Shown piece after piece: positions 7,935 to 17,128 of a stretch of DNA of 64,000 nucleotides. Position 1 is the stretch's first letter; every line of letters begins with the position of its first letter. Position numbers and translations under genes: made by a program. Origin of the DNA: Thermococcus sp. (GTDB lineage Archaea > Methanobacteriota_B > Thermococci > Thermococcales > Thermococcaceae); NCBI RefSeq assembly GCF_027052235.1, contig NZ_JALUFF010000063.1, positions 18,044 through 82,043 on the forward strand, given 5' to 3'. The notes below the pieces were generated by a model. The model saw only the letters and a program-made list of their open reading frames with translations. It was not told the DNA's origin and did not search any database.

Positions 7935-8696
7935 ATGGTCTACGTGGCTGTTCTGGCGAACATCAACGGGAACTTCCCGGCCCTGGCAAAGGCCCTGGAG
8001 AAGATAGAGGCACTGAAAGAGGAAGGATATGAGATTGAAAAATACTACGTTCTCGGGAACATCGTCGGCCTGTTCCCATATCCAAGGGAGGTTATAGACG
8101 CACTTGACGACCTAATAAGGAACAACACCGTCAAGGTCATCCGTGGCGAGTTCGACCAGGTTATAGCGGCGAGTGACCCCCACGCAGAAGGACCGGAGTA
8201 CATAGACGAGACAGACTACCCAAAGTACGTCAAAAAAGCTCTCAAATACACCTGGGAAAAGCTGGGACACGAGGGAAGGGAATTCATAAGGGACCTGCCG
8301 ATATACCTAGTTGACAAGATTGGAAAGAACGACATCTTTGGCGTCTACGGAAGCCCGCTCAATCCCTTCGAGGGTAAGGTCCTCCCCGACCAGCCGACCA
8401 GCTACTACGAGGCCATAATGAGACCGGTCAAGGACTACGAGATACTGTTCGTTGCATCACCGAAGTATCCCGTTAACGCAATGACCCGCTACGGAAGGGT
8501 CATATGCCCCGGAAGCATAGGCTATCCGCCGGGGAAGAACCACAAAGCAACCTTCGCTCTGGTTGACGTTGACACACTCCACGCAAAGTTCATTGAGGTT
8601 GACTACGATGACGAAAAGAAGCTGGTCGAGGAGAAAATCAAGAGGGAAGGGCTTCCCGAGGAGCTCATAAAGGTGCTTTACAGGGGTAAAGTCTGA
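7935..8696 (+). CDS. Metallophosphoesterase-fold protein lacking the metal ligands
   Basis: The 253 residues follow the plan of the YfcE/MJ0936-type calcineurin-like phosphoesterases, but the catalytic motifs are altered: the SDIHGN position reads ANINGN (Asp9 to Asn, His11 to Asn), the GDxVG motif reads GNIVG (Asp to Asn), the GNHD position reads GEFD, and the histidine motif near the C-terminus reads ASPKYP. An active di-metal site is therefore unlikely. I recall a solved P. furiosus homolog with the same substitutions, so the change is probably conserved. The start is an ATG with GAGGTGGTAAGG. Role unknown; a binding or regulatory function is more plausible than phosphatase activity. Confidence 0.85.
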   Translation: MVYVAVLANINGNFPALAKALEKIEALKEEGYEIEKYYVLGNIVGLFPYPREVIDALDDLIRNNTVKVIRGEFDQVIAASDPHAEGPEYIDETDYPKYVKKALKYTWEKLGHEGREFIRDLPIYLVDKIGKNDIFGVYGSPLNPFEGKVLPDQPTSYYEAIMRPVKDYEILFVASPKYPVNAMTRYGRVICPGSIGYPPGKNHKATFALVDVDTLHAKFIEVDYDDEKKLVEEKIKREGLPEELIKVLYRGKV

Positions 8697-8701
8697 TTTC
8701 C

Positions 8702-9001
8702 TCAACCTTTTTTGAAGCCGATGTAAAAACCGGCAACGAAGCTTCCTGTCCCAGGAAGAATGCCCAGCACCTTCTGACCCAGACCCATAACCTGCTGGGT
8801 TATGTTATTCGCCAGATTAAAGAGTTTGTCAGTGTTTATTGTGATTACTCCCTTCTGCTGAAGGTAGAAGAGGCTGAGGATATAGGCACCTATGAGGGCC
8901 ATTGTAAGTTTCAAGAGTTTTTTGAGGGCGTAGCCAGTTATAAATCCCACAACACCCCAGACTCCAACGTCACCAACAATACCATTGAGATTCAGGTCCA
9001 T
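8702..9001 (-). CDS. FUN14-family small membrane protein
   Basis: A 99-residue protein with an N-terminal glycine-rich segment (VGDVGVWGVVGFITGYALKK), a central hydrophobic helix and a C-terminal VAGFYIGFKKG, the hallmarks of FUN14 proteins. About three hydrophobic segments are expected in the membrane. The ATG at 8999-9001 follows GGTGGTTTG; an ATG 12 bases earlier is possible. Converges with the phosphoesterase-like gene and diverges from padR. Function of prokaryotic FUN14 is not established. Confidence 0.8.
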   Translation of the reverse strand: MDLNLNGIVGDVGVWGVVGFITGYALKKLLKLTMALIGAYILSLFYLQQKGVITINTDKLFNLANNITQQVMGLGQKVLGILPGTGSFVAGFYIGFKKG

Positions 9002-9107
9002 CAAACCACCCATTTTCCTGTAAGGTTCCCAACTAAAAAACCTTTTGCCAAAACGCTTAAAATTACATGCTTCCAAAATATTTACAGGATATAAAACAGG
9101 TGAGAAC

Positions 9108-9437
9108 ATGACGGCTCCCATAGAGAGGTTGAAAAACAAGATAACGAAGGAGGTTCTCTGGATATACATCCTGAGGCTCCTGAAGGAGAGGCCCATGTAC
9201 GCTTACGAGCTTAAGAGCAAGATCAAAGAGAGCTTTGAATTTGAACCCGCGACGGTAAGCTCTTACGTCGTTCTCTACAAGCTGGAGAAAGAAGGATACG
9301 TAACTGCCGAGTGGCAGGAGAGCGAAACAGGAAAACCTGCGAGGAAGTACTACAGGCTCACTCCCAAAGGGGAAGAACTTCTAAAAGAGGGCCTCGCCTT
9401 TCTGGAGGAGACCGTAAAAAAACTGAAGGGGGAGTGA
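9108..9437 (+). CDS. PadR family transcriptional regulator
   Basis: A 109-residue winged-helix DNA-binding protein: LWIYILRLLKERPMYAYEL, helix-turn-helix about 30-60, and a wing around GKPARKYYRLTPKGEELL. PadR proteins usually repress transport or stress genes; here the divergent FUN14 gene is the nearest possible target. The ATG at 9108 follows CAGGTGAGAAC. The stop abuts, without a gap, the end of the convergent L40e gene. Confidence 0.9.
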   Translation: MTAPIERLKNKITKEVLWIYILRLLKERPMYAYELKSKIKESFEFEPATVSSYVVLYKLEKEGYVTAEWQESETGKPARKYYRLTPKGEELLKEGLAFLEETVKKLKGE

Positions 9438-9743
<306 letters not shown>

Positions 9744-9772
9744 CTAAAGGGAAGGGATTAAAAACCTTCCCC

Positions 9773-10378
9773 TCAGGTTCGTATAATCCTCATCTCGAAG
9801 TCCTCAACGGGTATCTTAAAGTCCTCCCTGCTCTCAATCTCCTTTCTGTTATAGAGTATCTCCCTCGCGAGGATCCAGTAGATGAGAGCCAAAGCTTTTC
9901 TTCCCTTGTTGTTGGTTGGAATAGCGAGATCAACGTAGCTGAGGAAGTTCTCGGTGTCGACAAGCGCAACTATTGGGATGCCGATCTCAACCGCCTCTTT
10001 CATAGCTTGGTGGTCGGCCCTTGGGTCGGTGACGATGAGCACGTCGGGCTCAAAGAAGTTCTTGACCTGGGGGTTCGTCATCGTTCCCGGGAGGAAACGG
10101 CCGGGGATTGCCCTGGCACCGGTAACCTCACCGAACTTCTTAACGGGCTTCTGACCGTAGAGCCTAACGCTCACAGCGAGAATGCTCTCCGGGTCAAACC
10201 TTGCAAGGAACTTACCAGCGACCCTAAGTCTTTCGTCCGTCTTCCTGACGTCAAGGACGTAGAGACCGTCTTGCCTAACCCTGTAGATGAACTTCTTCAT
10301 GTCCTGCGTCTTCTGCTGGGTTCCGATGTGGACGCCCGCAGCGAGGTACTGGTCAAGCGGAACGAGATATTCCTCCAT
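9773..10378 (-). CDS. rps2: 30S ribosomal protein S2
   Basis: A 201-residue SSU protein with the S2 signatures [11 protein letters not shown] near the N-terminus and [24 protein letters not shown] in the centre. The start [12 protein letters not shown] is preferred over a GTG-type start eight codons earlier because GAGGTGATAAG lies directly upstream. Last protein of the RpoK-enolase-S2 group, with tRNA-Leu 39 bases downstream. Confidence 0.96.
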   Translation of the reverse strand: MEEYLVPLDQYLAAGVHIGTQQKTQDMKKFIYRVRQDGLYVLDVRKTDERLRVAGKFLARFDPESILAVSVRLYGQKPVKKFGEVTGARAIPGRFLPGTMTNPQVKNFFEPDVLIVTDPRADHQAMKEAVEIGIPIVALVDTENFLSYVDLAIPTNNKGRKALALIYWILAREILYNRKEIESREDFKIPVEDFEMRIIRT

Positions 10379-10391
10379 TCTTATCACCTCC

Positions 10392-11417
10392 TCATCCTTC
10401 AAAGGTTATCACTCTACCCCTTTCACCCAAATCTTCGGCTATCCTTATCAGCTCGTTCAGCTTGGCGATGGAGTCCGATTGGAGCACCATCGCCGGGAAG
10501 CGCAGGCCCACGGCTAAGTGGGCCAGTGCCTCGTCGGAGGACTCGTAGCGAGCCTCCGCGAGGATTGGGGTTATCCTCTCAGACCTCGCATCGTTCACGA
10601 GATTATAGAGGTCTGTGAGAGTGCCAAGGTTTATGGGCTTGATTGAGAGCGCGTTGTAATAGCGCCTGTCAAGTATGCCCTTCTCACGAAAGAGATTCTC
10701 CCCATCTATAAAAACACCGTGCGTGCCAGCTATAAGCTCAAGGAAGAGCTCCTCCCCCCCGACCGGCTTTATGTATGAGACGTTATTGTCTTCAACGAGA
10801 GATAGGACTTCTTCGATCTCAAGGGGCCGTCTCTGGACGATGCCAAGAGCAACGTCAAGGCCCAGTTCATCGCTCGCCTTCTCTGTTGCCTTTGAGTAAT
10901 CACCTATGTCCCTACCCTCAAGGTTCTTGAGGACGCTGTTGCGGGCATCAACGACGTCTGTAATCTCCATCAAATCCCTGACCATCACGTAGTACTCGAA
11001 GAGCTCCTCCCCCGAGAGCCTGAGTACGGGAACAGGGAGCTCTGTAGTGAAGGTTCCCCCGAGATAGCTGTAGAGGGACATCCCCTTAACGTTGGCGGCG
11101 GCCTTGGCCGTGGCAACAGAAACTGCCAGAGCGGTGTTTGCCCCGATGTGGCTGAAATCGTCGGTTCCGTCTATCTCCCACAGGTAACTGTCTATAAGCT
11201 CCTGCTCCGTTGCGTCAAAGCCTATTAGCTCGGGCCCAATTATCTCATCTACCTCGCTGACCGCCCTGTGGGCTTCGGCTATGTAGAGGTCGGGGTTCTC
11301 GTCTATCGGGGAGGCGAAGCGACCAAAGCCAGAGCTGGTTATAACGTCTACCTCGACGGAGTATTTACCTCCCCTGAGCACTGCAACCCTGCCTATTACG
11401 TTTTCTATGACCGTCAT
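10392..11417 (-). CDS. Enolase-like protein, probably non-catalytic
   Basis: The 341 residues align in outline with enolase but are ~90 shorter than the catalytic family. Landmarks remain ([50 protein letters not shown]) while catalytic elements are lost: the mobile GASTG loop reads GRFASP and the SHRSGETED motif reads ARYESSDE. It sits in the archaeal RpoK-eno-S2 gene order, where other species carry true enolase. It is best viewed as a paralog retained in a ribosomal operon; a second, real enolase elsewhere in the genome is expected. Confidence 0.82.
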   Translation of the reverse strand: MTVIENVIGRVAVLRGGKYSVEVDVITSSGFGRFASPIDENPDLYIAEAHRAVSEVDEIIGPELIGFDATEQELIDSYLWEIDGTDDFSHIGANTALAVSVATAKAAANVKGMSLYSYLGGTFTTELPVPVLRLSGEELFEYYVMVRDLMEITDVVDARNSVLKNLEGRDIGDYSKATEKASDELGLDVALGIVQRRPLEIEEVLSLVEDNNVSYIKPVGGEELFLELIAGTHGVFIDGENLFREKGILDRRYYNALSIKPINLGTLTDLYNLVNDARSERITPILAEARYESSDEALAHLAVGLRFPAMVLQSDSIAKLNELIRIAEDLGERGRVITFEG

Positions 11418-11423
11418 CTTTCA

Positions 11424-11597
11424 TCAGCTCGGCCTTATCACAGTGATTGGTATGATACCCTTCTCAAACTCAAGCAGGGCAGCCTCCAGTGGCGTTGCCC
11501 CCTCGGGGACGTCTATGAGCACGGGAGCTCCCATAGCTATCTGCAGGGCCCTTGCTCCGATGATGCGGGCCTTTTCAAAGCGGGTGTACTTAAACAC
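11424..11597 (-). CDS. rpoK: DNA-directed RNA polymerase subunit K
   Basis: A 57-residue homolog of eukaryotic Rpb6 and bacterial omega that helps assemble the polymerase core. The signature [22 protein letters not shown] and C-terminal IPITVIRPS are intact. The start is GTG at 11595-11597, right before FKYTRFEK; in-frame codons upstream run into glycine-rich sequence near tRNA-Pro and do not match the family. First protein gene after tRNA-Pro(GGG). Confidence 0.92.
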   Translation of the reverse strand: MFKYTRFEKARIIGARALQIAMGAPVLIDVPEGATPLEAALLEFEKGIIPITVIRPS

Positions 11598-11653
11598 GGC
11601 TATTCCCCCCTTCCTTCCGCCTCCAAGAGCCGTTTTTCCCATTCAGAGAGTTT

Positions 11654-11731
11654 TGGTGGGGCCGCCGGGATTTGAACCCGGGTCTCCGGCACCCCAAGCC
11701 GGGAGGATAGACCAAGCTACCCCACGGCCCC
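11654..11731 (-). tRNA. tRNA-Pro (anticodon GGG)
   Basis: Acceptor GGGGCCG/CGGCCCC, anticodon stem CCGGC/GCCGG around loop TTGGGGT, T loop TTCAAAT, discriminator A and encoded CCA. Lies between RpoN and RpoK on the operon strand. Confidence 0.94.
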
Positions 11732-11746
11732 CCAAGAATTGTGGTT

Positions 11747-11944
11747 TTAGTACACCTTGTAAACCATTACCTGGTCGATGAGCTCGACGTGGCTGAGGAG
11801 GGTTCTCCTGCAGCAGTACCTCTCAACCCCGAGGTCGTCGAGCACCTTGCCCGGGTCTTCCCCGGCCTCAACCCTCTTCTTGAACTCATAATACTTATCT
11901 GCCAGCACCCTTCCGCAGGTAAAGCACCTGACGGGAACTATCAT
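11747..11944 (-). CDS. rpoN: DNA-directed RNA polymerase subunit N
   Basis: A 65-residue Rpb10 homolog with the conserved zinc bundle: CFTCG near the N-terminus (C7, C10) and RYCCRR with adjacent cysteines. Supports assembly of the RpoD/RpoL platform. ATG follows GAGGTGTTGAGAA. The stop is 15 bases before tRNA-Pro. Confidence 0.95.
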   Translation of the reverse strand: MIVPVRCFTCGRVLADKYYEFKKRVEAGEDPGKVLDDLGVERYCCRRTLLSHVELIDQVMVYKVY

Positions 11945-11977
11945 TTCTCAACACCTCAAATTTTTAAAGGAAGGGCA

Positions 11978-12385
11978 TCAGCGGTAGGACTTCTGCCTCT
12001 TGGCCCTCGGACCCTTGGTTGAGCGGTTGGGCTTGTGGGGCTCGGTTCTCCTGCTGTCCCCAACGAGCATGGTTCTGTCGTACTTCATAAACTTTTCCTT
12101 GAGGTTCATGTCATTCGTCCACTCAACCAAAGCCCTCGCTATGGCGACGCGCGCTGCCTCGGCCTGTCCCATGAAACCCCCGCCCTCAACCTTGACGTCA
12201 ATGTCAACCTTGCTCACAATCTCTTCCCCTGCCAGAATGAGGGGCTCCATAATGGTGAATCGCGCTATCTCCGGCTCGATAATCTCGACCGGCTTGTGGT
12301 TGATCCTAACGCGACCCTTCCCTTCCCTTATGGTCGCCCTCGCTATGGCGGTCTTCCTCTTTCCAGCAGTCTGGATGACCTTCAT
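11978..12385 (-). CDS. rps9: 30S ribosomal protein S9
   Basis: A 135-residue SSU protein that reaches the P site through its basic C-terminal tail, here ending [13 protein letters not shown]-terminal [17 protein letters not shown] and [14 protein letters not shown] are diagnostic. Start ATG preceded by GAGGTGAGAGAAG. In the archaeal L18e-L13-S9-RpoN order. Confidence 0.96.
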   Translation of the reverse strand: MKVIQTAGKRKTAIARATIREGKGRVRINHKPVEIIEPEIARFTIMEPLILAGEEIVSKVDIDVKVEGGGFMGQAEAARVAIARALVEWTNDMNLKEKFMKYDRTMLVGDSRRTEPHKPNRSTKGPRAKRQKSYR

Positions 12386-12396
12386 CTTCTCTCACC

Positions 12397-12825
12397 TCAG
12401 AACTTTCCACCGAGGAACCTGGCAACCTCACCAACTGTAACGTACTTCGGGGTTGCGAGCCTCGACATGTGGGCCTCGCTTATGGTCTCAAGCTCCTTGC
12501 CCTCGAACTCCTTCGGAATTCCAGCGTAGACCCTGAGCCTCTTGAAGGCCTTCCTTCCCCGGTCGGTCTTCCACGGGAGCATTCCCCTGATGGTTCTCCT
12601 GACGATCTCATCGCTCCTCTTCGGGTAGAAGGGGCCTCTTCTCGGGTTGGTTCTGGTTCTGAGCTCGGTTCTCTGCTTGTACTTGGCGAAGATGTCCTCA
12701 CGGTTTCCTGTGATGATGGCCTTCTCGGCGTTGACTATGATAACCTCCTCGCCTTCGAGGAGCATCTTGGCAACCTTCGAGGCGAGCCTTCCAAGGATAA
12801 GTCCTTCAGCGTTAATAATCCTCAT
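12397..12825 (-). CDS. rpl13: 50S ribosomal protein L13
   Basis: A 142-residue LSU protein with the signatures [14 protein letters not shown] and the [23 protein letters not shown] segment. ATG directly follows GAGTGATGGGCC, very close to the L18e stop, suggesting coupled translation. S9 follows after 11 bases. Confidence 0.96.
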   Translation of the reverse strand: MRIINAEGLILGRLASKVAKMLLEGEEVIIVNAEKAIITGNREDIFAKYKQRTELRTRTNPRRGPFYPKRSDEIVRRTIRGMLPWKTDRGRKAFKRLRVYAGIPKEFEGKELETISEAHMSRLATPKYVTVGEVARFLGGKF

Positions 12826-12831
12826 GGCCCA

Positions 12832-13197
12832 TCACTCCATTATGATTACTCCACTACCCTTGGGGTTTCTCTCCATAAGCTCCTCTATCGTGATGGCCTC
12901 TCCGCCTGCCTCAACTATCTTCCTCCTTGCAGTCTCGCTGAACTTCCATGCGGCAACGATTACCCTGTGCTCAAGCTTTCCCGCTCCAAGAACGCTTCCC
13001 GGGACAACGACGGTATCGCCTTCCTTGGTGTAGCGGTTTATCTTGCTGACGTTTACCTCTGCCCTCTGCCTTCTGGGCCTCTCAAGGCGCCAGGCTAGGT
13101 CCTTCCATATCTTAACTCCTTCCTCGTTCGACTTCTTTCTGAGGGAGCGAATGAGCCTCCTCAGGTTGATGTCGGTTGGACCGGTTCTCTTAACCAT
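12832..13197 (-). CDS. rpl18e: 50S ribosomal protein L18e
   Basis: A 121-residue archaeal/eukaryal LSU protein related to bacterial L15. Motifs [38 protein letters not shown] and [21 protein letters not shown] are present. The start [10 protein letters not shown] is chosen two codons inside the longest frame to fit the GGAGGTATG ribosome site. First protein after tRNA-Leu(CAG). Confidence 0.95.
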   Translation of the reverse strand: MVKRTGPTDINLRRLIRSLRKKSNEEGVKIWKDLAWRLERPRRQRAEVNVSKINRYTKEGDTVVVPGSVLGAGKLEHRVIVAAWKFSETARRKIVEAGGEAITIEELMERNPKGSGVIIME

Positions 13198-13255
13198 GAA
13201 CATACCTCCCCAACGCTCTCGCAGGGAAACCGACAGGTGGACGGGGTGAGCGTTA

Positions 13256-13343
13256 TGGTGCGGGGGCGGGGATTTGAACCCCGGAACCCCTACGGGACGG
13301 GACCCTGAATCCCGCGCCTTTGACCAGGCTCGGCAACCCCCGC
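13256..13343 (-). tRNA. tRNA-Leu (anticodon CAG)
   Basis: Class II tRNA with acceptor GCGGGGG/CCCCCGC, anticodon stem CGGGA/TCCCG around loop TTCAGGG, long variable arm and encoded CCA. Its 5' end lies one base after the rpoD stop codon, so the mature tRNA is presumably cut from the rpoD transcript by RNase P. Confidence 0.95.
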
Positions 13344-13344
13344 G

Positions 13345-14124
13345 TCAGTCGGCTAATTTATGGAGCTCGTTTATAAATCTATCGCTCTTTCTCATGAGTA
13401 TCTTGAGCGCTATGCTCACCATTTCCTCAACGGGGAGTTCTCCGTTCGTTTCCACCGTAAAGACGAACGTATTGGGAAGGACTTCCTCCCGTATCTTGTC
13501 ACCCCAGTAGGCCTCGAACTTCCGGGGGAGGTAGAAAGCCTTGGTCGTTGTTACGATGAGCTCGTTTTCAGTTTCTTCAACGGGCAGACCGCGCCTCTTG
13601 GCGAGCTCTCCAAGCTCTTTCCAGTCGGGGACTTCTTTACTCACGTGAATCTTCGTGAGGTATTTGTAGTAGACGAAGCCGGGTTGCCACTTGGCGTGGT
13701 CCTTACCGCGACCGAGCTTCGCGTAGGCGTTGAAGACCAGCCTCTGGCCCTCTGCAAGTTTGACTATCGGGATGTTTGGGTTAGCGGGTTTTATGCCCTC
13801 GTCGTCCGTCTTAAGGTCGCCGGAGTAAACCATCCCCGGCCCCTCCGCTTCCAGGGAGAGCGTAACGGTGTAGTCATCAAGTTCCAGAGAGTCAAGTGAG
13901 AACCTCTCGTGGGGGGTTGTCAGGGGTATCATTGCAAGCCTGTGGGCGATTATCTCATCGAAGAGGGCGGAGTCGTTTTCGAAAAACTCAACTTCGTCGA
14001 CAGCAAAGGTGGGAACTTCCGCCAGGATTGTCCGCCTTAGGGCGTTGGCAAATGGTACTTCAACGCCCCTGAGGATGAACTTTATCGAGTCCTCCTTCTT
14101 TTCAAGAATCTCAAACTCCACCAT
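13345..14124 (-). CDS. rpoD: DNA-directed RNA polymerase subunit D
   Basis: Homolog of bacterial alpha/eukaryotic Rpb3, forming the assembly platform with RpoL. The 259 residues start [16 protein letters not shown] and include [21 protein letters not shown] and the C-terminal dimerisation helix. No cysteine occurs in the whole protein, so the iron-sulfur cluster found in some archaeal RpoD proteins is absent. The start four codons inside the longest frame fits GGTGATGCCC. The stop is one base from tRNA-Leu. Confidence 0.96.
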   Translation of the reverse strand: MVEFEILEKKEDSIKFILRGVEVPFANALRRTILAEVPTFAVDEVEFFENDSALFDEIIAHRLAMIPLTTPHERFSLDSLELDDYTVTLSLEAEGPGMVYSGDLKTDDEGIKPANPNIPIVKLAEGQRLVFNAYAKLGRGKDHAKWQPGFVYYKYLTKIHVSKEVPDWKELGELAKRRGLPVEETENELIVTTTKAFYLPRKFEAYWGDKIREEVLPNTFVFTVETNGELPVEEMVSIALKILMRKSDRFINELHKLAD

Positions 14125-14151
14125 GGGCATCACCAAAAAAAGAAGTTGTGG

Positions 14152-14574
14152 TCAGACGCGCCTTCCGCGCCTTCCGCCCTTGGGCCTCGTTCCGTCGTGC
14201 GGGATTGGGGTGACGTCCTCAACGCGACCAATCCTGAGACCGGCCCTTGCCAGAGCACGGATAGCAGCTTGGGCACCCGGACCAGGGGTCTTGCTCTTGC
14301 TCCCTCCAGGGGCGCGAACCTTGATGTGGACGCCGACGAAGCCCTTCTCCATTGCCTCTTCGGCCGCCCTTCTCGCAGCTATCATGGCCGCGTATGGGGA
14401 TGGCTCGTCCCTGTCGGCCTTGACGACCATACCACCGCTCCATCTGCTGACAGTCTCGGCTCCGGTGATGTCGGTGATGTGTATTATCGTGTTGTTATAG
14501 GAGGAGTAGATGTGTGCCACTCCCCACTTCTCCTTCTTCTTCAGACTAACCTGCTGGGTCTGCTCCTCGCTCAT
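14152..14574 (-). CDS. rps11: 30S ribosomal protein S11
   Basis: A 140-residue SSU platform protein. It includes [43 protein letters not shown] and the conserved [15 protein letters not shown]...GRRGRRV tail. Start overlaps the S4 stop by four bases (ATGA), implying coupled translation within S13-S4-S11-RpoD. Confidence 0.97.
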   Translation of the reverse strand: MSEEQTQQVSLKKKEKWGVAHIYSSYNNTIIHITDITGAETVSRWSGGMVVKADRDEPSPYAAMIAARRAAEEAMEKGFVGVHIKVRAPGGSKSKTPGPGAQAAIRALARAGLRIGRVEDVTPIPHDGTRPKGGRRGRRV

Positions 14575-15113
14575 GCCTCACCACCTTGCTTAGCCTGTTC
14601 AATAACAATCCTCTCGGGATGGCTCTCCTTGGCGAAAGGTGAGCCCTTGGCGTAGGTTATTGAGTTTTCCTCCTCACGGAGAACGAGGTAGCCGGGTGAG
14701 CGGATGACCTGTCCGTTGACCTCTATGTGGCCGTGAACTATGAGCTGTCTGGCCTGCCTAATTGTCCTGGCGAGGCCCTTCTTGTAGACGATGGTCTGCA
14801 ACCTTCTGTCGAGAACGTCCTCAACGGTCAGGGATAGGACATCATCGAGAACCGCATCGGCCGGGAGAAGGCCGAGCCTGTTGAGCCTCTGGAGGAGCTG
14901 TGCCCTCTCGATCTCCGCCTGCTTGCCACGGGCTGCGAGGAGCCTTCTTGCCCTCCTCCTGAACTCCTTGAGCTGAGTCTCATGCCTCCAGAGTTCCTTC
15001 TTGTTCTTAAGGGCGTACTTCCTCATTAGGACTCTCTCGCGGTCGAGCCTCTCCTTAATCCAGGGGTGAGAGGGAGTCTCGTACTTCTTCCTCTGCCTCT
15101 TCGGGTCTCCCAT
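14571..15113 (-). CDS. rps4: 30S ribosomal protein S4
   Basis: Primary 16S rRNA-binding protein, 180 residues. It starts [14 protein letters not shown] and carries the S4 RNA-binding domain around [33 protein letters not shown] follows GAGGTGGTGTAA. Ten bases from the S13 stop. Confidence 0.97.
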   Translation of the reverse strand: MGDPKRQRKKYETPSHPWIKERLDRERVLMRKYALKNKKELWRHETQLKEFRRRARRLLAARGKQAEIERAQLLQRLNRLGLLPADAVLDDVLSLTVEDVLDRRLQTIVYKKGLARTIRQARQLIVHGHIEVNGQVIRSPGYLVLREEENSITYAKGSPFAKESHPERIVIEQAKQGGEA

Positions 15114-15123
15114 TTACACCACC

Positions 15124-15573
15124 TCACTTCTTCCTCCTGCTCACACCAACGGTAGTGCCATGCCTGAAGTTCGACCTCGTTCTCTGACCGCGAAGTGGCA
15201 GGCCAAGCTCGTGCCTTATACCGCGGTAGGCCCTAATCCTCCTTAGCCTGTTGATGTCCTCGCGCCAAGCCATGACGAGCTTGGCGGTGACAAGGTGCAT
15301 ATCCTTGCCGGTCTCGTAGTCCTTCGGCCTGTTGACGGCCCATGAGGGGATGCCGTGCTTCACCGGATTCGCTATAATCTCCTCAAGCTTCTTGACCTGC
15401 TCGTTCGTCAGGTAACCTGCCTTCATGTAGGGGTCTATGCCCGCTACTCTGAGCACCATAGTGGCGAAGTTTATTCCAATGCCCTTTATTCCAGTAAGGG
15501 CCCATCTCAGTTGCTTGTGTCCGTCGAGATCAACACCCGCAACACGAACGATATGCCTGAAGTTGTCTGACAT
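15124..15573 (-). CDS. rps13: 30S ribosomal protein S13
   Basis: SSU head protein contacting the A- and P-site tRNAs and the B1 bridge; 149 residues with [23 protein letters not shown] near the start and the [19 protein letters not shown] signature. The start is the ATG after GGTGTGGTGATA, three codons inside the longest frame. Lies 45 bases downstream of tRNA-Ser on the same strand. Confidence 0.97.
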   Translation of the reverse strand: MSDNFRHIVRVAGVDLDGHKQLRWALTGIKGIGINFATMVLRVAGIDPYMKAGYLTNEQVKKLEEIIANPVKHGIPSWAVNRPKDYETGKDMHLVTAKLVMAWREDINRLRRIRAYRGIRHELGLPLRGQRTRSNFRHGTTVGVSRRKK

Positions 15574-15618
15574 TATCACCACACCTCCACTTTGGGTTTC
15601 AAACGATTACAGTGATTT

Positions 15619-15705
15619 TGGCGCCGGGACGGGGATTTGAACCCCGGTGGGCTAACGCCCACGGGCTCTCAAGGCCCGCGCCATCCCAGGCTAGGCGATC
15701 CCGGC
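15619..15705 (-). tRNA. tRNA-Ser (anticodon TGA)
   Basis: Class II tRNA: acceptor GCCGGGA/TCCCGGC, anticodon stem CGGGC/GCCCG around loop CTTGAGA, long variable arm, discriminator G and encoded CCA. Its first 15 bases are also the last codons and TAG stop of the upstream methyltransferase gene. Confidence 0.95.
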
Positions 15706-16278
15706 GTATACGCGGTACCCGCTTCCCTTGGCGAGCTCCCTCACCTCGCTGAAGGTCTCCTCCATCAGGGACCTTATGAACCTTGCCCCCTGCTTCGTCT
15801 TGATGACGAGCTGGAGCAAGCCACCATCGTTGAGATGCCGGGGAGCGTTTATAACTATTTCCCTCAGGACATCCTTTCCCGCGTGCACCGGGGGGTTAGT
15901 TATGATTGAATCGAATTTCTCGCCTTTAACGGGCTCGTAGAGGTTCCCCCATCTGACTTCGGCGTTTTTAACGCCGTTGATTTTTAAGTTTTTCCTCGCT
16001 ATGCTAACCGCTCTCCTGTTCACGTCGGTCATAATAACATGGTCAACGAAGCGGGAGGCGACAATGCCGATGGCGCCGTAGCCGCAGCCGAGATCGAGGA
16101 CGCGCCAGTTATCATCGAGCACCATGCTCTCTATGAGAAGTTCGGTCCCCCTGTCGAGCTTCCCGAAGGAGAAGACTCCACTGGCAGTTATGAACTTGAA
16201 GCACTGCCCCCTAAGGCAGACCTCTATAGTCTTGGTCTTCAACGGTGTGCTCGGCTCCTCTGAGTAGTAGTGGGTCAT
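15691..16278 (-). CDS. Class I SAM-dependent methyltransferase (RsmC-like, probably rRNA-modifying)
   Basis: A 195-residue Rossmann methyltransferase with the SAM motif LDLGCGYGAIGI, the acidic motif MTDVNRRA, and the catalytic TNPPVHAGK (NPP[VF]H type) seen in 16S rRNA guanine-N2 methyltransferases of the RsmC group. The start MTHYYSEEP is chosen because a TATA box (16299-16308) sits only ~25 bases upstream, making a longer product impossible and suggesting a nearly leaderless mRNA. The stop codon TAG lies inside tRNA-Ser. Confidence 0.9.
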   Translation of the reverse strand: MTHYYSEEPSTPLKTKTIEVCLRGQCFKFITASGVFSFGKLDRGTELLIESMVLDDNWRVLDLGCGYGAIGIVASRFVDHVIMTDVNRRAVSIARKNLKINGVKNAEVRWGNLYEPVKGEKFDSIITNPPVHAGKDVLREIVINAPRHLNDGGLLQLVIKTKQGARFIRSLMEETFSEVRELAKGSGYRVYAGIA

Positions 16279-16555
16279 AGTGGAGGGTAAGAGATGGGGT
16301 TTATAAAGATGGGGGAAAGGGATTCGTTGGTTAATGCCGCCTAAAGCTAATAAGAACTGTTGAGTATAATCACTGTGAACCATATTCACACAGTTGCATC
16401 CAAGTACACAGAAGAACCACCAAGTTGGGTTTTTAGGCTCCTATCCGCACAAGGAGCATCTAAACGCAAAAAGTAGAAAAGAGTATAAGGATTCCCGCAA
16501 TTATCGTGCGTATGCATCAACTCTATCCACGACATAAGTTTTACCTCCATTGACT
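16279..16555. other. Non-coding spacer at the left edge of the accessory insert
   Basis: No gene supported. The right part of the TATA element for the methyltransferase is at 16299-16308. Two short inverted repeats are visible: GTGAA/TTCAC around 16375-16391 and GCTCCT/AGGAGC around 16438-16458. AT content is visibly higher than in the ribosomal operons. Confidence 0.4.
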
Positions 16556-16879
16556 TTAAAGCCTAGTTTTGCTTAGTGGAATTAATATCCAGACAAAAAA
16601 CCCGAAGAGTAACAGTTCGGTTAGGTTCTCCTTAGTAGCAGTTCCGTGGTAAAGGGAGCCAATAAGGGTAAGGAAAATTAGGAGAGTTACAAACGAGGCG
16701 AACTTTTTGGCATCCTTGAGTTCATTAAGGTTGTCAACGAACAGGAAAGTCATGAGCGTGACTGGGATAATACTCAGGATAAAGAGAACTGTCCTCCAGA
16801 GTGGACTGTTCAAGTAAGAGCCCGCTACCCCAAGGAGTGCATAAAGGACGAGGCCAAGAATGCCAAATGCAAGTCTCAC
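16556..16879 (-). CDS. Small membrane protein (107 aa, about four TM helices), third gene of archaeocin-like operon
   Basis: Hydrophobic protein with predicted membrane segments at roughly residues 2-22, 28-48, 62-79 and 87-103, joined by a short charged loop (DNLNELKDAKK). No cysteines and no recognised family. It begins one base after the stop of the 63-residue gene and both follow the Cys-rich preproprotein, so one mRNA is likely. By position it could serve in immunity or export of the Cys-rich peptide; this is inference from context only. Confidence 0.65.
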   Translation of the reverse strand: MRLAFGILGLVLYALLGVAGSYLNSPLWRTVLFILSIIPVTLMTFLFVDNLNELKDAKKFASFVTLLIFLTLIGSLYHGTATKENLTELLLFGFFVWILIPLSKTRL

Positions 16880-16880
16880 A

Positions 16881-17072
16881 TCACCACCCCCTCCTGTGCC
16901 GGTACCAGATACGTAAGGGAGTGATGATGGCTGTAACCACCAATGAGATCACCGGCGCCCAAACAGCAGGTATCTTCTGACCAGTTGCATTCCACACAAA
17001 CGCATATGTCATAAAAACTAAAATAAACAACGGTACAGCCCTTAGAAGTTCCTCCCTCGTGATATCATCCAT
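16881..17072 (-). CDS. Small membrane protein (63 aa, two TM helices), second gene of archaeocin-like operon
   Basis: Begins MDDITREELLRAVPLF with a clear GAGGTGATCCCA ribosome site; a longer open frame upstream would overlap the neighbouring gene and lacks a ribosome site. Two hydrophobic segments (about 13-29 and 34-52) and a positively charged end RIWYRHRRGW suggest a hairpin membrane protein. No family recognised. Lies 56 bases after the Cys-rich preproprotein gene and one base before the 107-residue gene. Confidence 0.65.
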   Translation of the reverse strand: MDDITREELLRAVPLFILVFMTYAFVWNATGQKIPAVWAPVISLVVTAIITPLRIWYRHRRGW

Positions 17073-17128
17073 TGGGATCACCTCTGAGTTTGTGCACAGA
17101 GTTTGTACAAAATAAAAAGTATAAGGTT

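Noticed and set aside
13345..14124. Iron-sulfur cluster site in RpoD
   Set aside because: The protein contains no cysteine at all, so the cluster seen in some archaeal RpoD subunits cannot form.
15619..15705. Integration att site at the tRNA-Ser 3' end for the 16-18 kb insert
   Set aside because: No repeat of the tRNA 3' sequence is visible at the far side of the insert, and the insert lies on the 5' side of the tRNA.
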